DNA of 64,000 nt from Adenanthera pavonina. Its lineage: Eukaryota > Streptophyta > Magnoliopsida > Fabales > Fabaceae. Shown one piece after another: positions 47,308 through 58,700 of the stretch; position 1 is the stretch's first letter, and each line of letters starts with the position of its first letter. The notes under the pieces are model-generated. The model was not told the DNA's origin, searched no databases, and was given only the letters and a program-made list of their open reading frames with translations. The DNA is taken from NCBI GenBank assembly GCA_026686845.1, contig JAIVEN010000002.1:22294001-22358000 (forward strand), read 5' to 3'. Made by a program: the position numbers and the translations under genes.

Positions 47308-47319
47308 ATTTAAAACACG

Positions 47320-50071
47320 TTTTTGACAACATTGATTGTGTGTGTATATATATATATATATATGGATTCTCACTAGATAATGTATTTTAAATGTTTTTTA
47401 TAATTTTTGTACTTAATTTATTGAGAAAATTATTAACTATTAAGTAAACAAATATAAAATAATTAAAAATTTTAACATTTCCAAATCAAAACTTTTAGTG
47501 AAATTAATATTAAAATTATGAAACGATAAACTTCGAAAAAGGGAAAGTCAACATCTCTTATCCTGATAAATTCTTTTTTGGGCAGTTCCAATGGATAAAT
47601 TTGAGGGTCACATTTTGTCTTGAACATATATGTTTAAACTTTTGTAGGCTATTCCTGGCCCAATAATAAAGTTACGTTTGTTGGCCCAAAGATAGATCAC
47701 ACATAACATGGCCCATTACGCTTTTCTTTTATCAAACAACTAGAAGTACATCTAGCCCAAAAACAAATGTAATACATCTGTGCATTGCATGGAATGTTCT
47801 TATAGTTGTATAGAAATTATTTTTAAGTAATTGTGAAAATCCTATATGATATTTTAATAGATATAAAATCATTGTAAACAGTAAATTTTGCATTTATATA
47901 TAATTCTTGAATGGTTGTTTTTGGGTAATGCACCCCGCACAATGTAAATGATGTTCTTAAATTGAATGCTTTTTTTAAGTAATGTCTAAAACATTTGCTA
48001 TTGGCTATGCACAATGAATTGGGATTGGACGCGCCACTCAGACCATGAATCAGGAAATTAGAGGACCGTATGTCAATGAAGTTAAGCCAAAAGTACATTA
48101 GAGGACCGTATAAGTTCTGTATCATATTTAGTACCTAAAATTTTTAGAAATAATTAGTTTTCCCTTGTATTAATTCTTATAACGTCACTCTTGATCCATT
48201 ATCTAATATGCCAAAGGAAGCTTTTATGGTAGTATATAGACGATGGCTTATAGCCATGTGGTTCATCTGGGTTTAGCTCATTAGAAAGTAATAAATCTTA
48301 AATCTTGCTTACGCAACTAATGTGTCTTGATGTTATGTACTCCCTCCTATTACAAAGTATAAAATGAGTGTTTTGCTATATAATAAATAACAACAGATCA
48401 ATATTAATTCTTTTCAATCAATAGTATTTATTAAATAATAAGAAATTAATACTAAATCAAATCATAAAACATTTGCAGTCACTCCAAAATAATTATGGAA
48501 ACTTGACAAATTTCAATTAATGATTTTGAAATTCAATAAATAGTTTTTCAATTTCTCAAGTTATATTTCAATCTTTACTATGGCCCAAAAAATAGTAAAA
48601 AAATATTGACATTTAAGAGTTAAATGATTACGAGCCAAAAAAGTTAAGAGATTTAAAAAAATTTCCGACAATGTATTTGAGTAAAATAAATTGAATTAAA
48701 TTTCAAATATACACTCTAATAATGCCGTAATTTATTATTTTTTACCAAATCATATATACTAGTAAATAGAATTTGCATTAAATATATTTTTTTAAATATA
48801 TAAATATTATTCAAATATCTCAAACATTAAATATAGTTTTTTTAAAACTGCATTAATGTCTGGTAAAAAAAAAAAAGAAAAGGAAACAACCTTAGTGTAG
48901 CAATTTTCATCCTTGTTTTTTTTTATCCGTTTTATTGCCCATGCGATAAACGTTTTTGTAATTGTATGGCAATGTTTATTGTGTTCAATTTCATTTTGAA
49001 TTTGCATATCACAGTAGAAACATTCTCCATAGTTATTTTGAAGGGTATAGATTTTTCTCGCTTTAAATAAATAATTCAATTTTCAACTAAGAAAGGCTTA
49101 TATTGAATGTCATTTTTATTTTACTTTTATTTAATTTTGAATTAATATTTGAGTTATCATCAATAATCAAATTAAACAATTTAAAGATTTTATTCAAACA
49201 TTAAGCACTAAAAATTGTTTGTAACATATCTATAGGAAATTAATATTGAGTCATTGTAATTGGTGGAATGAATCAATCTATTATAGATTAAATGGGTCAA
49301 CAACAAGTTAAATAAGTTAGGGTAATAAGTGAAGATTCAGTATTTACTATATCATCTTCTTGAGTTATTAATTTATACATAATTTCTTATATGAGATAAG
49401 ACTATTATTCAAAGTGTTACTTGGAGGGACATTTTCAAATTATGTAAATAAACTTTTGCTATCTCCCTATTGTTGGGGAAGTAATCATATTTGGGGAAAA
49501 TTCCCTTTACTTACTAGGCAAGGATGTATCTAGGAATCCCTAAATAGGGGGCAAAATTTTAGGGAAAAAAATAGAATTGTAAGCATTTAATTAAATAAAG
49601 TTGTAAATTTTTTAAGACAAATAAAGAAGGAGGGAAGCAAGGGGTGGGATAATAGGGTGCGTTTTTTTTGGGGGGGGGGGGGGATGGATTTTATTCAAAG
49701 GGGAATCATAATTAGGGACCAGTTGATGAAATTAATTGAAAAAAAAAGGCTTTTAACAAATAAAAAGTTAGAAAACCTAGTTGTGAAATTGAAAAAATAT
49801 ATAGTAAAAAATTCTAGTTTGTAATAAATTTATTATTTTTGTCTCAAAATATAATTCTCTTTATTCAAAGGTGTGCATAGAGGTTTTTAGCCATAAAAAA
49901 ATTGTTTCATTGCAATTTTTTTGGAATTACCTATATGTTAGCTGAGAACAATTTTTTCATTTAAATCATGAAAATATCGTAAAGTTTGGTTGACTATATA
50001 TGAAAGTAGATAAAATGCAAAGGATATTATAAGAAAATTGTGAAGTTGACAACATGAATCACTGTCCAAAT
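47320..50071. other. AT-rich intergenic sequence
   Basis: No gene supported. A Stowaway-type left end (ctccctcctattacaaag) at about 48,339 lacks a partner. A T8 run directly followed by G14 lies at about 49,662-49,683. The short minus-strand frames here have no recognisable content. Confidence 0.45.
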
Positions 50072-50594
50072 TGTTAGTCCAGCTATCTTCCCAAGAGGGG
50101 GGATGAATTGGAAAGATTGAAATTTTTCTATAAAGATGAAATACAATTGTGATACTAAAAGATTACAGAAAACAGAGTATAAGAAATAAAGGGTAAAGGA
50201 AAGAAGACTCAATAGTTTATCCTAATTCGGTCTATTCCACTTAACTTACATCCAGACCCCAAGCCACCACTTGGGATTTTTTCACTATCTCTTGCAAGGT
50301 TCTTGCAATAACCGCAGTACAATACCAGCCCAAACGTTGGACTGAAACAAGTTCTCTCACTCTTCTCACTCAAGAGTAAGACTATCTCCTTTAGTGTAAT
50401 CTCATACTAAGTACTCTCTACAAATATGAAAATGTTTACAGAATGAAAAATCTCTTAAAAGAGTAGATATAAAAGTTAAGATACAATAAATGAGTAAAAC
50501 AGATGATAGGTAAACTTTGAATGAATCAGTAAATGAATTAGCAGAGTTTTGGCATATATATTGTTTTTCTCATTTTTCAACAACTTAAATGAGG

Positions 50595-50609
50595 TCCTAT
50601 TTATAGTCT
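50595..50609 (-). promoter_or_regulatory. LTR TATA block
   Basis: AGACTATAAATAGGA on the minus strand, downstream of the palindromic motif cluster. Identical copies lie at 54,269-54,283 and 56,272-56,286. Promoter role is inferred from position in the LTR. Confidence 0.65.
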
Positions 50610-50694
50610 TGGGGTAGAACTATCGGTTGAAAACAAAGATTAGCCGTTACTCTCAGTAAAATAGTCATTCACCTATCACATTAAATGCATCTGA

Positions 50695-51330
50695 TAAAGG
50701 TTATGCAATAACCTCTTCAGGTTATGCGAATAACGGGTAATTGTTTGCATTTGTTTTCAACTTAGAGTTTTTTGTTATGCGGATAACCTAATTAGGTTAT
50801 GTGGATAACGTACTATCCAGAATGACTAAGTTTTAGCTCAAAATCATTTTCCTGAAAACTCACTCAATTATTAGAATAACGTTAAGTTTTTTTAAAATTG
50901 AGTTTTTGTAAAACTTAGGTTATCAGGATAACCTCTCAAGGTTATGCGAATAATCTGTTTACCCAAGAAAAGTTCAAGTTCTCTAAAATATAGGTTGTGA
51001 GGATAACCTCCCTTAGTAATGTAGATAACCTGTTTACCCGAGGAGTCCAAGTGCTCTGTGACACACGTTATGCGGATAACCTCCCTAGGTTATGCGAATA
51101 ATGGGCTGCACAGTACCACTTTTCTTCACTGTTCACTTCATTATGCAAATAAGGTGGCCACCTTATCAGGATAACCACCTGGACAGACTTGAGAACTTGA
51201 TCCCCAAGCTGTGTTATGCGGATAACCTCAATCTCTTTTCATGAAATTGAAGAATGGATTTTGAAAAAGCTTTGAGATTGAATCTTTATCCCCATAACAT
51301 TAAATGGTTATGCATATAAGGTAAGACATT
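50695..51330. repeat. Reiterated quasi-palindrome GGTTATGCGGATAACC in the 3' LTR
   Basis: More than ten degenerate copies or half copies (GGTTAT-N4-ATAACC) occur in about 640 bp, in the U3 part of the LTR. Confidence 0.8.
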
Positions 51331-51716
51331 ATCTTGAAAACAGGGTAAACACTTAGAAATATCTTTGAAATTGAGATCTTATCCCCATAAGTTAAAACAT
51401 TTTCATGAAAACCAATTGAATACTTTGAATCAGTTTAAAATTGAAGCTTTATCCTCATAAGATAGCTTTTTTCTTAAAAACCATTTTGAAATCATGAGCT
51501 AATCATTAATCATTCAGTTCATTATCTCATTTAATGTTAGGTGAATTGAAATTCAAAGCTTAACTACCTTCTTTTACAAATAGTTTCCTAAAACATGTAA
51601 AACAACTCCTCAATCTCTAGGAAACTCTAACTTTGTTCTTTATTTCTCTTGTATTCCTTTGATATTGAATCTCCAAGTTTATTTATTTTAGAATCATCAA
51701 AACATCTGAATTAACA

Positions 51717-51730
51717 TTCTTCCCCTTTTT
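51717..51730 (-). other. Polypurine tract of the SIRE-like element
   Basis: AAAAAGGGGAAGAA on the minus strand, immediately before the LTR start TGTTAATTC. Confidence 0.75.
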
Positions 51731-51981
51731 AATGATGACAAAAAAGTTTAAACTTATTGTTAGTACTTGGGTTTGCATGAAGCTCCCCCTCAATATGTGC
51801 ATAGTTTAAATAAGGTCAAATAATATAAACAACATATCTCAGAACAAGGAACATAGAAATGAACATGTTCACATAATGAAATTGTATTATAAATATCTAT
51901 TACAAGTACATAAACAAAAGATACAGAACTATAACTACTGAAAAGTAGCAGAATATAACAAGCAAGCATAGATCAACAAAT
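51731..51981. other. 3' untranslated part of the SIRE-like element
   Basis: About 250 bp between the end of the env-like gene and the polypurine tract; no further gene seen. Confidence 0.5.
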
Positions 51982-54091
51982 TCAGTTAAGTTTCTTTCTT
52001 TTTCTTAGATTTCTTCTTCTTTTTCTTTGCTTCTTTCTCTTCCTTCTTTCTTTTTCCTTATCCTTTTCTATCTCTTCTTTCTCCCCCTTTTTGTCATCAG
52101 CAACAGAGGAGATTTGAGCAACACCAGCATCCATCCTGGCAATGTCCTGATCAAGCTTGGCCTTCCATTCCCTAATTCTTGGAAGTCTTTCATCCAAAGA
52201 AAGAGGAAGGGTGGAGGGTTGGGCTGAAATAGTGGATACTGGTGCCGGTCAAAGTGGCACACTTGCATTAACAAGAAGAACAGAAGGAAACACAGGAATG
52301 CACTAAATGTCAGGCATCACAGGTGGAGGTGAGACAATAGGAAAGGGTGCAGGAGAGGGATCAGAATCAGAGGTAATGGTGATAATTTCCTGCACAGCAG
52401 CCTTAGCAAGATAACTGATGCCTTCAAAGGAGATAGGATCAGGGAGAGTGGGAAATAAAGCATTATTCTCTTGTCTTCGATGATAAAGATAGATTTAGTG
52501 AATGAAATCACATTTAGGCAAGAGAACTAAAACTCTTCTTGGATCAGGAACATCTTCTTCCTCAAGACCATAGTCCAGGTTAGAACTTAGGTCCTTTGAT
52601 AGAGCAGGTGATTGTGCAGAAGCAGTTGGTTCAGAGTTTGTGGGAGGTGGTGGTTGGATTGGGGAAGAGGAAGGCTGAGGAACACCAGAAGCAAGTTACT
52701 CACTCAGGAGTTTCACTTCTTGGTTGAGACTTTCAAATTTACTCTCAAATCTCTCTTGCATCTCAGTAATGAGATACCTAAGATTAATTATGTATTCTCT
52801 ATGCTCTTTCCTGGTAGCCATGGCAATCTGGAACAGGTCTTGGTACAGTGAAGGAATGTCTATAGGTGTAGACAGGTCAGTGGCTGGGATTTTATTTGGT
52901 TTGCTTGGAGTAGAGGTAGGTGTATGAGGTTCAGGTTGCATGGATTGAGGTGGTTCAGTGGGTGTGGATAGAGAGGAGCTGGAATCACCAACTGAAGAAC
53001 TCTTTGTGGTAGATGTTAGCTCAAAACCTTCTTCAGTGTCCCTTTTCTTGTCAACCCATCTCCCATTCTCCAGACTCATTCCCATCTTCTGCAGAACTTT
53101 CTCACTAAACTCTTCTAGGAGTAGTGCAAGCCCTTTCTTAAAATGCAGGATGTTGTAAAATTTTAGAACCTTGATAATAATATGCCCAAATGGCAGCTAT
53201 GAGTCCTGTCCGTAGGTCCTTACCTTCCACATCCTTTGTAGAATGATATCCACCAGATTCACTAGTTTACCCTTTATCAACAGCGGCATGACTTGGAATT
53301 CTCCTCTAGACAGATAGTTGAAGCCTCCACTCTTGTTGAAGAACATGCAAGAGACAATGTAGTGGAGAATCCTGTTATTAACAGTCAGAAGAGTTAGAGC
53401 TATTTTCCCTTCAGAAGGTACATTTTGTTTTTGCCTGAACATTTTTGAGACTATAGTGCTCCATTTGTAATTAGCTTTCATCCCCAGTGTCTTCATTTAC
53501 AGTATCATTTTCAGGGGGATATTTTGAGTTCTCAATGCTCATTCTTATTCCTCCAATAGGCAACCTCAGAATTTCGCATAGCAAGTCAGGGTGCAGGGCA
53601 ATCCATCTCTTCCTTAATCTTACTTCAAATGCCTTTGCATCATGGTTAATTCTCAACAAATTATACTAGACATGCACAACTTCTTCATTATAATCCTCCT
53701 TTAGCTCTATCAGTCCCCTATAGTTCTCTAACAGCCCAACAGAATCAAATTTGTTTCTTACAAGAAATTATTCTACTCTCACAAAATGAGGCTTGACTAC
53801 CTTACACTTTTTAAAATCGGTCTCATATGATTCATTTAAAATCCTTATACTAATAAGCTCATCTGTAATTAACGTTTCCTCAGATTCAGTAGCAGAAGAA
53901 CTTACGTGTGTGCCAGCCTGAGGTTCTGATTCAAGAATTTCCTTTGGCTTTGTTTTTCTGGGCTTCTTCGTTGGAATATTCGGCCCAGCTTCAGCTTTTC
54001 TCTTCCCTTCACTGTGTGATTTCGAAGCATATTTTGATTTCATTTTACGCTGTGGACGTTCCCCTGGATTGCCACCCTTAGTCTTTGCCAT
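51982..54091 (-). pseudogene. Env-like (extra) gene of the SIRE-like element, decayed
   Basis: A roughly 700-codon reading frame broken into five or more open pieces: 54,091-53,768, then about 53,760-53,471, 53,496-53,197, about 53,190-52,696, then to 51,982. In order it has a basic Lys/Arg-rich head with a nuclear-signal-like KKPRKTKPK, a folded middle (RLRKRWIALHPDLLCEILRLP; NRILHYIVS) like that of the 'putative plant transposon protein' domain, a Thr/Pro/Ser-rich stretch, a coiled-coil-like stretch, a second Pro-rich stretch and a Lys/Arg/Glu-rich end. Breaks include a TAA after HFVRVE, TAG stops near 53,667 and 53,197, and frameshifts near 53,480 and 52,700. It lies between pol and the polypurine tract, where SIRE elements keep an env-like gene. 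The retroviral-envelope analogy is unproven, and no clear signal peptide or membrane anchor is visible. Confidence 0.65.
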
Positions 54092-54268
54092 ATCAGTGAT
54101 TCCAGATGATTTGGGAAGGTAAAAGAGGTTTAGAATTGGCCGAAAGGAGTTTTGAGAGCAGAAAATTGAATGGGTTTTTAGGGATTTTGGAAAGCTTAAG
54201 GAGTACGATTGGAGGATTTCAGGATAGGGTTAGGTTTTCTGCACAAGGTTCTGTTGAAAATCAGAGAA

Positions 54269-54283
54269 TCCTATTTATAGTCT
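54269..54283 (-). promoter_or_regulatory. Internal TATA block upstream of the env-like gene
   Basis: AGACTATAAATAGGA, identical to the TATA block of both LTRs, about 180 bp upstream of the env-like ATG at 54,091. The surrounding bases are not LTR-identical, so this is not simply a stray LTR copy. Internal promoter function is inferred. Confidence 0.5.
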
Positions 54284-54285
54284 CA

Positions 54286-54800
54286 AGATTATGCGGATAA
54301 CGAGCGTCAAGAAATGTAAGAGAAGTCACGGACTGCTAGGTTATGCGGATAAGGTTCTAAGGTTGTCTGCATAACCAACTTGAGACAGAGGGGAGAAGAG
54401 AGACGTTATCCAGACAAGCATACCACGTTATCATGAAAAGAGGTTTCACAAAAGGCACACAAAAAGTTTTGCACAGAGCAGGTTATCCGGATAACCTTGC
54501 TATCTTGTGCGGATAACGTTCATACTTTGAGAACTTCTTCTTAGGATGAAACGTTATGTGGATAAGGTAGGCAGGTTATCCTGAAATCGAACTACACAAC
54601 TTACAAGCAGGAATACAAACAAGGTAGCTTATGCACATAAGGTAGAGACCTTATCCGAATATCGAGTTCCCCAAAGGCTTCGAAGTTCTCAAAAGGTCTC
54701 ATTTTCATGAAAAACTTATACCTTATGCGAATAACCTCAAACACAAAGACTATCCACATCAGAAAATCAACACATTATCAGTATAAGTCTATGGGATTAT
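54286..54800. repeat. Reiterated GGTTATGCGGATAACC-like words in the pol-env spacer
   Basis: About ten copies or half copies in roughly 500 bp, right upstream (element strand) of the internal TATA block. They are absent from the env-like coding region itself. Confidence 0.75.
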
Positions 54801-55031
54801 GTGGATAACCATATTTGAAAAGCTCATAAACACTTACTGATAGTCGTTTTGCCCATAAGCCTCTTCTTTTCATCATAACTTTATTCTAATGTGCAGGATA
54901 CTTCTTTTCATCAGATTTTGAATGTTTCAAATCAAAAAATATCTGCAAAACAAACTTCTAGATACTTTGATGCCTAAGTTAGCATTGTTATTGATAGAAT
55001 TATAGTTTTAAGAAGGATTTCAGTGAAAAAC
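54801..55031. other. Spacer downstream of the RNase H stop
   Basis: About 230 bp with no motif cluster and no gene, between the end of pol and the repeat-rich spacer. Confidence 0.5.
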
Positions 55032-55724
55032 TTACAACTCATTGGGATTCACCATTCCCAATTCTCTCCTGATTTTTCCATGTCTGTCTTCTGCAAGTGG
55101 CTTTGTTAGGAAGTCAGCAAGCTGATCTTCAGTAGGAACAAAATCTAGCTTGACATCACATTTCAAAACATGATCTCTTATAAAGTGATATCTTACTTCA
55201 ATGTATTTTGTCCTTCAATGCATAACAGGATTCTTTGAGATGTTGATGGCATTTTGATTATCACACCTTATTGGGATTTCCTTCATCTCAATCTCAAGAT
55301 CTTCAAGTTGTTGCATCATCCAAAGGACTTGTGCACAGCAACTCCCTGCTGCTTCAAACTCAGCTTCAGCTATGGAGAGTACTATACTATTTTGCTTTTT
55401 ACTAAACCATGACACTAGAGAGCCTCCCAGAAATTGGCATGTTCTACTTGTGCTCTTTCTATCAGTCTTGAATCCAGCAAAATTTGCATCTGTATAACTT
55501 ACGAGCTCTTCTCCAATGCCTTTTGAATACCGGAGTCCCATTTGAGATGTACCTAGCAAGTATCTGAAAATCCCCTTTACAGCTGTTACATGAGACTCAT
55601 TGGGATATGATTGGAACCTAGCACATATACAGACACTAAACATGATGACAGGCCTACTAGCAGTTAAATACAGCAAGGAACCAATCATTCTCCTATATTG
55701 AGTTATATCAAAGAGTTTTCCTTT
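55032..55724 (-). pseudogene. Copia RNase H domain (3' end of pol)
   Basis: The frame opens in TQYRRMIGSLLYLTASRP, the conserved reverse transcriptase/RNase H border of copia elements. It keeps the RNase H acidic residues in YTDANFAG, AEAEFEAA and CDNQNAI, is interrupted by one TGA at 55,215-55,217 (between PVMH and RTKY) and ends in GMVNPNEL at 55,032, the expected end of pol. Everything upstream of the border is missing. The product would be inactive alone. Confidence 0.85.
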
Positions 55725-55740
55725 CTCCTATAATACCACT
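55725..55740 (-). other. Primer-binding-site-like sequence
   Basis: Directly after the LTR end the minus strand reads AGTGGTATTATAGG; TGGTAT and following bases resemble the initiator-methionine tRNA primer site (TGGTATCAGAGC) but with changes. The deletion junction lies within a few bases of it. Confidence 0.5.
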
Positions 55741-56760
55741 TGTTAGTTCAGCATGCTTTCCAAGATGGGGGTGAATTGGGAAGATTGAAATTTTTCTACA
55801 AAGATGAAATACAATAGTGATACTAAAAAATTACAAAAAACAGAGTATAAGAAATAAAAAGTAAAGGAAAGAAGACTCAGTAGTTTATCCTGGTTCGGTC
55901 AATTCCATTTGACCTACGTCCAGTCCCCAAGCTATCACTTGGGATTCCTCCATAATCTCTTGCAAGATTTGGATGGGTTCTTGCAATGACCGCAGTATAA
56001 TACCAGCCCAAACTTTGGATTGAAACAAGTTCTCTCACTCTTCTCACTCAAGAGTAAGACTATCTCCCTTAGTGTAATCTCACACTAAGTAGTCTCTACA
56101 AGTGTGTAAATATTAACAGAATAAAAACTCTCTCAAAAGAGTATATATGAAAGTTAAGATATAATGAATGAGCAAAACAGATGGTAGGTAAGCTTTGAAT
56201 GAATCAATAAATGAATCAGCAGAGTTTTGGCGTATATATTATTCTTCTCATTTTCAACAACTTAAATGAAATCCTATTTATAGTCTTGGGGAAGAACTAT
56301 CGATTGGAAATAAAGATTAGCTGTTGCTCTCAGTAAAATAGCCGTTCACCTACCGCATTAAATGCATCTGACAGAGGTTATGCGAATAACCTCCTCAGGT
56401 TATGTGAATAATGGGTAACTGTTTGCCTTTGTTTTCAACATAGAGCTTTTCATTATGCGGATAACCTAGTTAGGTTATGTGGATAACGTACTACCCAGAA
56501 TGACTAAGTTTTAGCTCAAAATCATTTTCCTGAAAACCCACTCAGTTATTAGGATAACGTTAAGTTTTTCTCAAACTGAGTTTTTGTGAAACTTAGGTTA
56601 TCAGGATAACCTCCCAAGGTTATGCGGATTACCTGTTTACCCGAGGAAAGTTCAAGTTTTCTGAAATATAGATTATACGGACAACCTTCCTTAGTTATGC
56701 GAATAACCTGTGTACAAAAAAAAATTCAAGTATTCTGAAATAAAAGTTATGTGGATAACC
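55741..56760 (-). repeat. 5' LTR of the SIRE-like element, interrupted
   Basis: About 1,020 bp matching 50,072-51,081 with scattered differences. It has the TATA block at 56,272-56,286 and palindromic words from about 56,370. It is cut at ...GATAACC (56,760) by the gypsy LTR. Confidence 0.8.
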
Positions 56761-57584
56761 TGTGTCACACCTGAAAATGCGACGTGGACGGCGCGGGAAT
56801 AAGGAAAAGGGAGGAACCAGCCTGCGTGGCGGGGAGCCAATTTCGGAGGGAGTCGCCACCAAAATTTTGAGGGAAATTTTGGAAAACCGGAACAAAAATA
56901 AAAAAGGGATAAGGATGGTCTGCGAATCAAAGTTGGGTTCGGGAGTACGATTATGAATGGGGAAGGTGTTAGGCACCCCCACAACACCCATTCCTAGGAA
57001 CGGTTACCTTAGGTTGATCATGCAATTTTTATGGTTTTTTACAAATTTATTTTGATTGCCCTTTTACCATTCACATGTAAAAGTAAAAATAAAAAATGTA
57101 AAAATGAAAATAAAAAATTAAAAATAAAATGAAAATATGAGAAGTTGAGAAAAATGAAATAAGAGAAAAATATTATTTATTTACAAAAATGGACTTGATC
57201 CAGAATGAGAGTCTGGGACCTACGTACCCTGCGATAGGGATCAAAGTCGACGTAGTTCGGACTAAAAAACGTGTCACTGGATTGGTATTTTTTATTTTAT
57301 ATATTCTTTGAAAAAGAGAAGTTTATAGAAAATAATTTGTCTTTCCACAAAGAAAACAATTTTTAGAATTGGTTGGTGTGTTTTAATTTGTAAAAGACAG
57401 ATTAATTTTCATTACTTGCTCTTTTCATTTATTTATTTTTGGTTTAATCAATTTTTAAAAGAGAAGATATATTTTTCCTCAATTTAGAAAATATGATTAA
57501 AATTATGTGTGATTTGAACATTTTATTTGAAAAGAAAATATTTGAAAACAATTTTATTTTTACATAATAACATCAATTGGCTCA

Positions 57585-58700
57585 TATGGTGACTTTATAA
57601 CTCACATTTACCTATTGATACCTAAGTGTCTACGGTAGTGTTACTCGAGACAAAAAGGCACAAAAAGTTCAAAAGAAAACAATTTTTTTTACACAAATGA
57701 TTTTTTGTTTTATTTTTATTATAAAAATCATTTTAACACCTATTTATTTATTATTAAAAAAAAGAAATTGAAAAATGTGATCATTACGTATATTTTGAAA
57801 AACAATAATCAGCATATGTGGTGACTTCATCACTCATAAGTTACTGATCTGTATTTAAAATACCCTCGGTGTTACCACTCGGGGCAAATATACCAGAAGG
57901 AAAATTTTAAATGAAAATCAAATAACATATATGGTGACTTGATCACTCACAATTTGCTGATTTACGCGTATATGCTCACGGTGATGCCACTCGTGGCAAA
58001 TAAGGGATAAAAGCCTCAATGAAAATAAAATTTTTTTATTTTTATGAAATAAAAAGAAAATTAGAGATAAAAATTGGAGGAAAATAAATAATTTTGATAT
58101 GAATAATTTTAGGAGACCATTAAGAGGAAAGCGTCTAAAAATAATTAGCATATGTGGCGATTTTGTCACTCACAAATTGTTGATTAACTCTTAAACCTCC
58201 ACGGCGTTACCACTCGTGGTGAATAAGTAGGGAAAGTAAAAACTTGAAAGGACACGAATAATTCTTATCCAAATTATTTTATTTCTTTTTTCAAATTATA
58301 CCATGAAAACTGCCATTAGAAAATAAAATTTTTTTTTAGTTAAAAAAAATTTTAGTTACTTCCTTGAAGAGATGCACCAGGAAAGCCTTTTGTATAAAAA
58401 ATTGAAAAAGAGATTTAAGATAAAATTAATACATTCAAGATGTATTATTTATCTATTTATATTACTCTTTATTTATAAATTATTTGCATTTTCTTAGTAA
58501 AATAAATAATTAAAGACCTTTCTCAAAAACTTGGGAGAAAAAGAAAATAAAATGAAATAATTAAGGTAACACTTTTATCTATGTCTTTTTATTTTCAAAA
58601 GTCAATCTCCAAATAAAACCAAACAGCATATATGGTGATTTGGTCACTCATAATTTACTGATTGGTGTTTAAACACTTTAAATATTACTACTCAAATTAT
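57585..58700. repeat. Five dispersed copies of an 85-bp motif inside the gypsy LTR
   Basis: Copies near 57,590, 57,810, 57,928, 58,148 and 58,625, each of the form catatgtggtgacttcatca followed 40-50 bp later by gttaccactcgtggc. They are separated by unrelated AT-rich spacers of differing length. Confidence 0.75.

Larger units (their letters stand above)
50072..51716 (-). repeat. 3' LTR of the SIRE-like element
   Basis: 1,645 bp, with TGTTAG at the left and TTAACA at the right (inverted ends). It contains a TATA block at 50,595-50,609 and, upstream of it on the element strand (50,695-51,330), a cluster of GGTTATGCGGATAACC-like words. Confidence 0.8.
50072..56760 (-). mobile_element. SIRE/Maximus-like copia element, internally deleted, on the minus strand
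   Basis: Two related LTRs enclose a partial interior: 3' LTR 50,072-51,716, polypurine tract, decayed env-like gene, motif-rich spacer, RNase H end of pol, a primer-binding-site-like sequence and a 5' LTR starting at 55,741. Gag, protease, integrase and most of reverse transcriptase are gone: the primer-site region joins straight to the reverse transcriptase/RNase H border. The 5' LTR is interrupted at 56,760 by a gypsy element, so its remainder lies outside the window. CAAAT precedes the left end; its partner is not visible. Confidence 0.8.

Noticed and set aside
47823..48125. 100-codon minus-strand frame
   Set aside because: No motif, biased AT-rich codon use and no exon signals.
57585..58700. 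CRISPR-like array in the gypsy LTR
   Set aside because: The repeats are long, degenerate and irregularly spaced in a plant retroelement; nothing prokaryotic is present.
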